A stretch of DNA of 64,000 nt from contig CAKOSZ010000007.1 in NCBI GenBank assembly GCA_934119955.1, positions 1-64,000 of the forward strand, written 5' to 3'. The DNA is from an uncultured Bacilli bacterium. Its GTDB lineage: Bacteria > Bacillota_I > Bacilli_A > RF39 > UBA660. Below are positions 59,235 through 64,000 of this stretch, in pieces. Numbering within the stretch: position 1 is the stretch's first letter; each line of letters opens with the position of its first letter. The translations under genes and the position numbers were made by a program. The notes beneath the pieces are model-generated. The model made no database searches. It was given only the letters and a program-made list of their open reading frames with translations, and was not told the DNA's origin.

Positions 59235-61661
59235 ATGAAAAAAGTATATAAAGTATTATTATTAACTTTGCTATTTTTTATATTTTCTCTTAATGGAAAT
59301 GCTGATGAAGTAACTAATAAAAAAGGTGATTTAAGGTGTAATCCAGAAAATAAAACTTCTTGTGAGGAGATAAAAAATAGTAATGGAGAAGTTATTCAAG
59401 TAAATGTAGCAACTGATGTTATTAAAAATGATGGTGATATTCAAGTTATTAAACATGTAAAAAAAACTAATATACTAGGTGAATTAGAAATATGGTTTAC
59501 TATAAAAGGAAAAAATATTGAAATTATTCAATCAGGTAAAGATGCATATGTCATTGTAGTTTTTGATACATCTTCAACTATGAAAAGTGGTTCTCAACTA
59601 GAAAGTGCTAAATCTGCTATTAAAACATTTAGCAAAGTGTTATATTCGAATAAACCAGAAGGAGTTAATTATTATTTAGCTGCTATTCAATTCGCTGAAT
59701 ATTCAAAAATTATTAGAAATTTTGCAAATAAAGATTTTAGTGATATGAGTTTTTCTAGTAGAAGTAGTTTAGGTTCAAAATCTGAATTAGGTTATGCCTA
59801 CCATGATGTATATAACTTATTAGCAAAAGTTCCTGTTGAAGATAAAAAATATGTAGTTTTATTTGGCGATGGAAGATATTATAATGGATATAATTGTTCA
59901 GTTTATTCCCATAAAGGTAAAAATAATAAATATGATACTCACTGTGATGTTTTAGATGCAAATTATGCTAAAATTCGAGATAGTTATAAAGAATATATTA
60001 GTATTTATGGTATTCTTTATAGTGGTGGTAGTTTACATAATGTATTAGATAATAAAATAAATAAGAAAAAGACTGTTTGTTATGATAAATATCGTGGCGA
60101 TTGTGATAAAATGTTTATGCAAAAGTATACAGATACTTATCTTGATGCAAGAGAATGTAATAGTAAATATAGTAGTTGTAAAAAAGATCCGAATTACGAA
60201 GATTACTTTAAAGAAATTGCTAAAATAATTAATTCTGATAAAACTTATCCTGTAAATATATCGGCTAGTTTAGAAGATAGAATAGGTTCTTCATTTGATA
60301 TTATAGGTTCTAGTGATAAAAGTAAAAAAATTACAATTAAAAATATAACTGAAAATGGAGTAGAAACAGAACACTTTAAAATAAAAATAAATGATAATGC
60401 TCTTGATGGTTGGAATGATACTAACAATGGTTTTAATTTAACTTATGATAAAAAAGTAATAAGTAATAATAATAATCCTCAAATGTATTGGAAAGAAATG
60501 ATTTGCACAGATAGTATAACTGATGAAAAAGAAAAAGTAATTAAATCATGTAGTGGTACAGAAAGTATAGATTTAGAAATAAAATCAAATTGTCAAAGTG
60601 AAAAGAAAATATATTATGATATATCATGTGATGAAAAAATAACTGCTGGTATTAAAATAAATAATTTAAAAGATGGGGTTAAGAAATTTAGTATAGATAA
60701 AGGTTTAGGTTTTCCTGCTAATTTAAACTTAAAAACTGATTTAGAATGTAATTACGTATTTTATAAAGGTTTATATGATAATGATTATAATAAGTTAACT
60801 CTTGAAATTTCTAAGGAAACTGATGAGAAAATAATTCATAGTAAAACTAAAAAACTTAATGAAATGAAATCATATTTAGAAACTTATAATAGTTATTTAA
60901 ATAATTTAAATGATTATAAAACTAATGTATTCTCAAATCAAGCAGCAACTTTAAAAGTTAAAGTTTTAGATAATTCCTATGATTATCAAGATTTCATTAA
61001 TTCAAAATTTAAAATAAATGAAGATAATTGTAAGGATACAGAAAACTATCAAGATGGATTTAAAGTTACAACGAAAACTTGTTCTTTAAAGATGGAAAAA
61101 GATATGATTTTGACTGAAAAATGCTTGAATATGAAAGATGGAAGTGTTGAAAACTGTACTAATTCGAATAAACAAATAAAAGGAGGAAATAAATATTATA
61201 CAAGCATAAATAAAAATTCAGGAAGTGTCTTTGTAGAAATTAATTCACTTGGATATGCCTCAGTTGTAAATAATAAATCTAATATAAGTATTAAATTAGA
61301 AGACTGTGAATATGAAACAGGTAAATTATATAAAGATAAAATATCATTTAGACAAATAGAATTATCTGATCCTTTCTTAAAATCTTATACTAATTCAAAA
61401 AGAGAAATAGGTAAGAATTATCTAAATACCAAATATGACTTTGTAAGTATTATAAAACCAGATATTTGGTCTTTATCTACTAGTGACTATAAATTTTCAT
61501 TAAGTAAAATAAATGTAAGTAATATAAGGCATGATACAAATAATTTAGGCATTTCATCTTATCTTGGAAGTGATTGTTATATTAGTAATACTAATAAATA
61601 TGTTTGTAAATTCTTTGAGGATAGTGAAAAAAACAATTTCTTTACAAATACATCAAAATAA
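59235..61661 (+). CDS. Secreted von Willebrand factor A domain protein, copy 1
   Basis: The 808-residue product has a signal peptide (to about residue 23) and a short conserved N-terminal module (KKGDLRCNPENKTSC). A VWA domain spans about residues 104-330. Its MIDAS motif is Asp111-x-Ser113-x-Thr115 in VVFDTSSTMKSG, with further motifs in the Ser/Gly-rich loop and VVLFGDGRY. Two Cys-rich inserts lie within it. The rest is beta-rich with several paired Cys. It lacks an LPxTG-type signal and a C-terminal membrane helix, so it may be held by the partner membrane protein. VWA proteins bind ligands through a metal ion and are common in pilus tips and adhesins. Confidence 0.82.
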   Translation: MKKVYKVLLLTLLFFIFSLNGNADEVTNKKGDLRCNPENKTSCEEIKNSNGEVIQVNVATDVIKNDGDIQVIKHVKKTNILGELEIWFTIKGKNIEIIQSGKDAYVIVVFDTSSTMKSGSQLESAKSAIKTFSKVLYSNKPEGVNYYLAAIQFAEYSKIIRNFANKDFSDMSFSSRSSLGSKSELGYAYHDVYNLLAKVPVEDKKYVVLFGDGRYYNGYNCSVYSHKGKNNKYDTHCDVLDANYAKIRDSYKEYISIYGILYSGGSLHNVLDNKINKKKTVCYDKYRGDCDKMFMQKYTDTYLDARECNSKYSSCKKDPNYEDYFKEIAKIINSDKTYPVNISASLEDRIGSSFDIIGSSDKSKKITIKNITENGVETEHFKIKINDNALDGWNDTNNGFNLTYDKKVISNNNNPQMYWKEMICTDSITDEKEKVIKSCSGTESIDLEIKSNCQSEKKIYYDISCDEKITAGIKINNLKDGVKKFSIDKGLGFPANLNLKTDLECNYVFYKGLYDNDYNKLTLEISKETDEKIIHSKTKKLNEMKSYLETYNSYLNNLNDYKTNVFSNQAATLKVKVLDNSYDYQDFINSKFKINEDNCKDTENYQDGFKVTTKTCSLKMEKDMILTEKCLNMKDGSVENCTNSNKQIKGGNKYYTSINKNSGSVFVEINSLGYASVVNNKSNISIKLEDCEYETGKLYKDKISFRQIELSDPFLKSYTNSKREIGKNYLNTKYDFVSIIKPDIWSLSTSDYKFSLSKINVSNIRHDTNNLGISSYLGSDCYISNTNKYVCKFFEDSEKNNFFTNTSK

Positions 61662-61668
61662 AAAAAAT

Positions 61669-61697
61669 AAAGGAGTTTAATTGCTCTTTTATTTTTT
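61669..61697 (+). terminator. Terminator of the first VWA unit
   Basis: AAAGGAG and CTCTTTT form a 7-bp stem (one G-T pair) with an 8-nt loop, followed by ATTTTTT. It overlaps the next promoter. Confidence 0.7.
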
Positions 61698-61709
61698 CTA
61701 TGCTATAAT
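61681..61709 (+). promoter_or_regulatory. Promoter of the second VWA unit
   Basis: TTGCTC (61681-61686) and TATAAT (61704-61709) are separated by 17 bp, with a TGC extension. The -35 box lies in the loop and arm of the preceding terminator. Confidence 0.7.
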
Positions 61710-61734
61710 TTTTCTAGATATAATAAGGAGCAAT

Positions 61735-62382
61735 ATGAAGTATAAAAGTATTTTATTGATTGGTTTATTTTTTATAACCACAAATGTTTTTGCAATTAAT
61801 GATTGTACAAATTCTGAGATGAAAAGATTAAATGAACTTGCTAATAATGTTAAAATAACTTATGATTATGTTATTGATGAAGAAATAGAAAAAAGAACAA
61901 TAGCAGGATTTTTTTATGTACAAATTAATAATTTAAGTGATGATTTACAAATATATCTTAAAGATATGTCAGGTAATTTAAAATTATATTCAAAGGATGA
62001 AATAGAAGAAAATGATTTTAATTTTAATACAACAGAAAAATTTTATATTTATTCATATACTGATAATTTATGTACTAATAAATTAATAAAAACAATTACA
62101 ATTAAATTTCCAAGTGTAAATCCTTATTACTATTACAATAAAGAAAAATGTATAGAACATACTGATTTTAAATATTGTCAAGAATTTTTAAATCATGATT
62201 TAGATCTTGATGAAATAGATGAGATGTATAATGAATACATAAATAAAAATAATATTAATGATCAAAAAACAAAAACATTTAATAAAAATTATATATATAT
62301 AATAACTGCAAGTTTTTTAATAATATGTATAATTATATTTATTGTAATTAAAATAAGAAAAAATAAAAAAGAAGATATTTAG
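61735..62382 (+). CDS. Single-pass membrane protein, copy 2 of the VWA-linked pair
   Basis: The 215-residue product is a paralogue of 58567-59226. It has signal peptide LFFITTNVFA, a Cys-containing extracellular domain (NDCTNSEMKRLNELANNVK, NLCTNKLIKTITIKFP, EKCIEH), a membrane helix and the tail KKNKKEDI. The signal peptide end and tail are nearly identical to copy 1, while the central part has diverged. The ATG at 61735 follows AAGGAG by 4 nt; the longer frame from 61681 is ruled out by the promoter. It lies 8 nt before the second VWA gene. Confidence 0.72.
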   Translation: MKYKSILLIGLFFITTNVFAINDCTNSEMKRLNELANNVKITYDYVIDEEIEKRTIAGFFYVQINNLSDDLQIYLKDMSGNLKLYSKDEIEENDFNFNTTEKFYIYSYTDNLCTNKLIKTITIKFPSVNPYYYYNKEKCIEHTDFKYCQEFLNHDLDLDEIDEMYNEYINKNNINDQKTKTFNKNYIYIITASFLIICIIIFIVIKIRKNKKEDI

Positions 62383-62390
62383 AGGTTAGT

Positions 62391-64000
62391 ATGAAAAAGA
62401 TATTTACATTAGTAATATTGTTATTAATTATAGTTCCTTATTCAGTTGGTGCTAGTAAAAAAGGTGATTTAAGATGTAATCCTGATAATAAAACTTCATG
62501 TAAAGAAATAAAAAACTCTAATGGAGAAGTAATTCAAACAGATGTAACAAGTGGAAGTTTAGATAAAGAAGGCGATATTCAAATTATCAAACATGTTAAA
62601 AAAACTGAAACAATTGGAGAATTTAAGGTGTGGTTTACAATTAAAGGAAAAGGAATAAAGTCTCAAAACAAGTATAAAAAAACTAAGATTGTTTTAATAT
62701 TAGATATGTCACATACAGTAGAAGATTCTATTAGGGAAATAACATCAGCAACTAAAAAATTTTATAATTCCTTTAAAGATATTGATGAAATACAAATTTC
62801 TATTATCCAGTTTGCTACTAATGCCAAAAAAATTAATATAAATAATGGAAATTTTGAATTATGTGGATATAATGATACAAAAAGTGGATGTAAATTAAAA
62901 ACAAAGTCTCATGTTGAAAAAGCCTTGAAAATTGCTAATAATGAATTAAGTGGTGAAGATCAAAAATATATTGTTCTTTTAGGAGATGGGCAATATTGGT
63001 CAGAAAATGACACAGAAACAGATGATGCGGTTAATTGGTTTAAAAATTTAAACAACAATGGAGTTAAATTTTTTATGATTCAATATGAGGGGGGAGAAAG
63101 TGAATATTCTGAAATGAGAAAATGCGCCAAAGGTTCAAAGGCAAGTAAAAGGCGTTTTGATTTAGGTTGTAAAAGTGGTTATTCTAATAAAAATCCAGTT
63201 CAATATAATGGTGCCTACATATCTACATATATAAAGCCTGTAAAATGGTGGTGTAAATATGATATAGGAAGCGGTTCTTTTCGTGATAGATATTGGTGCA
63301 CTAATAATAGTGTAATAAATAGTTATGAAGAAGTTTTCAATAGTGTAGTTAATGAAATTAAAGAAAATGTTAAAAATGATAATGCTGTTGATGCAACATT
63401 AAGCGATAGATTAGGTGAAGAATTTACTATTTTGGATACTACTTTAAAAGAAAAAAATATGAAGATAGATAAAATAACTGAAAGTGGTATAGATACACCT
63501 GCGTTTAATGTTGTAATTGATTCTATGGCTGAATCTGATAAATGGCATGACACTAACAATGGTTTTACTTTATCATTGCCAAATGACAATAACATTGGTT
63601 GTAACGATAATCCCGAAGTATATTGGATTCAAACTAAATTAAGTTGTGAAAATGCAATTAATGAACCAGTTGTTAATGAAATTAAGGGTTGTAGTGGCCA
63701 ATCTCCATCAATCAATAATACAATAACTACTAATTGTGGGGCTAATGATTTACATTATACAATTACGTGTTTAGAAGGATATCAAGATAATGGAAAAGAC
63801 ATACCAGGTTATACTGCTAATATAAATATAAATAATATAACAAAAAATGAAAATAAATTTAATATAAAATCTGGTCTTGGCTTTCCAATAAATATTTCTT
63901 TAAATACAAATATTTATTGTAAATATGAATTTAATGAAACTAATTTTAACAAAGATTATCAATATGTTTTAAATAGTATAAATATTACGAAGGATTCTAA
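62391..64000 (+). CDS. Secreted von Willebrand factor A domain protein, copy 2 (3' end beyond window)
   Basis: The frame is open for 536 codons from the ATG at 62391 to the window edge. It has a signal peptide (IFTLVILLLIIVPYSVGA), the conserved module KKGDLRCNPDNKTSC, and a VWA domain with MIDAS Asp-Met-Ser-His-Thr in LILDMSHTVED. The strand YIVLLGDGQYW matches copy 1 (YVVLFGDGRYYN). Beta-rich repeats with paired Cys follow, including SGLGFPINISLNTN, which parallels KGLGFPANLNLKTD of copy 1. The two proteins share layout along their full visible length but have diverged considerably. Its C-terminal anchor, if any, lies outside the window. Confidence 0.8.
   Translation, partial: MKKIFTLVILLLIIVPYSVGASKKGDLRCNPDNKTSCKEIKNSNGEVIQTDVTSGSLDKEGDIQIIKHVKKTETIGEFKVWFTIKGKGIKSQNKYKKTKIVLILDMSHTVEDSIREITSATKKFYNSFKDIDEIQISIIQFATNAKKININNGNFELCGYNDTKSGCKLKTKSHVEKALKIANNELSGEDQKYIVLLGDGQYWSENDTETDDAVNWFKNLNNNGVKFFMIQYEGGESEYSEMRKCAKGSKASKRRFDLGCKSGYSNKNPVQYNGAYISTYIKPVKWWCKYDIGSGSFRDRYWCTNNSVINSYEEVFNSVVNEIKENVKNDNAVDATLSDRLGEEFTILDTTLKEKNMKIDKITESGIDTPAFNVVIDSMAESDKWHDTNNGFTLSLPNDNNIGCNDNPEVYWIQTKLSCENAINEPVVNEIKGCSGQSPSINNTITTNCGANDLHYTITCLEGYQDNGKDIPGYTANININNITKNENKFNIKSGLGFPINISLNTNIYCKYEFNETNFNKDYQYVLNSINITKDS

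Overview
The window is AT-rich DNA from a low-GC Gram-positive bacterium. TGA is an ordinary stop codon (for example at 10618-10620 and 34586-34588) and the only tRNA-Trp seen has anticodon CCA, so this is genetic code 11 and not a true Mycoplasma. Housekeeping genes of Bacilli/Mollicutes type (sepF, engB, nrnA, ackA, yqeG-yqeH, mutL, mscS, sufB, SigK-like sigma), near-consensus sigma-A promoters with 17-bp spacers, and few metabolic genes suggest an uncultured, host-associated, reduced-genome lineage of the Bacilli such as the RF39-type gut bacteria. That assignment is inference.

Layout. 1-6.6 kb: edge of a PD-(D/E)XK transposase-family gene, a zinc-ribbon/TPM/tcdA operon, a convergent two-component system and a small membrane protein. 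6.7-11.9 kb: phospholipid synthesis (pgsA-like), murC, an alpha/beta hydrolase, a CmpB-family membrane protein, a TtcA-like tRNA thiolase and an S1-domain protein. 11.9-13.4 kb: a 12-gene tRNA operon from one strong promoter; its tRNA-Leu(UAA) is split by a group I intron carrying the tail of a decayed HNH endonuclease. 13.5-23.6 kb: purB, tandem-HTH regulator, mscS, tRNA-Trp, a lysine-rich membrane protein, sufB, ssb, a MITE-like inverted repeat, tRNA-Ser, then ackA-nrnA-engB and sepF.

23.6-24.9 kb: a promoter, about 465 nt of densely base-paired non-coding sequence and a strong terminator, ending 31 nt before a SigK-like sigma factor gene. This is either a stand-alone ncRNA or an attenuating leader. 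25.0-37.7 kb: a coiled-coil membrane protein and then a one-strand operon for a Gram-positive type IV secretion machine (VirB6/TrbL-like channel, PrgI/VirB3-like, VirB4 accessory, VirB4 ATPase, SpoIID-like plus C39-peptidase wall hydrolase, lipoprotein, VirD4 coupling ATPase). No relaxase or integrase gene is present in the window.

37.7-45.6 kb: a cell-surface block with a cadherin-like repeat protein, an FtsW/RodA-family protein, a large thioester-domain/SpaA-like adhesin ending in a VPKTS sorting signal, its sortase (no Arg after the catalytic Cys), two small membrane proteins and an NlpC/P60 hydrolase. 45.6-58.5 kb: tRNA-Arg, tgt, the Sua5-type threonylcarbamoyl-AMP synthase, recX, a PD-(D/E)XK transposase-family protein, a leucine-rich-repeat protein, mutL, yqeG-yqeH, a secreted glycoside-hydrolase-like protein, frr and a lipoprotein. 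58.5-64 kb: a tandem duplication of a two-gene unit (small single-pass membrane protein plus secreted von Willebrand factor A protein); the second unit runs off the window.

The most unusual items are the intron-split tRNA-Leu, the structured RNA before the sigma factor, the relaxase-free type IV system with its composite wall hydrolase, and the thioester adhesin/Arg-less sortase pair.
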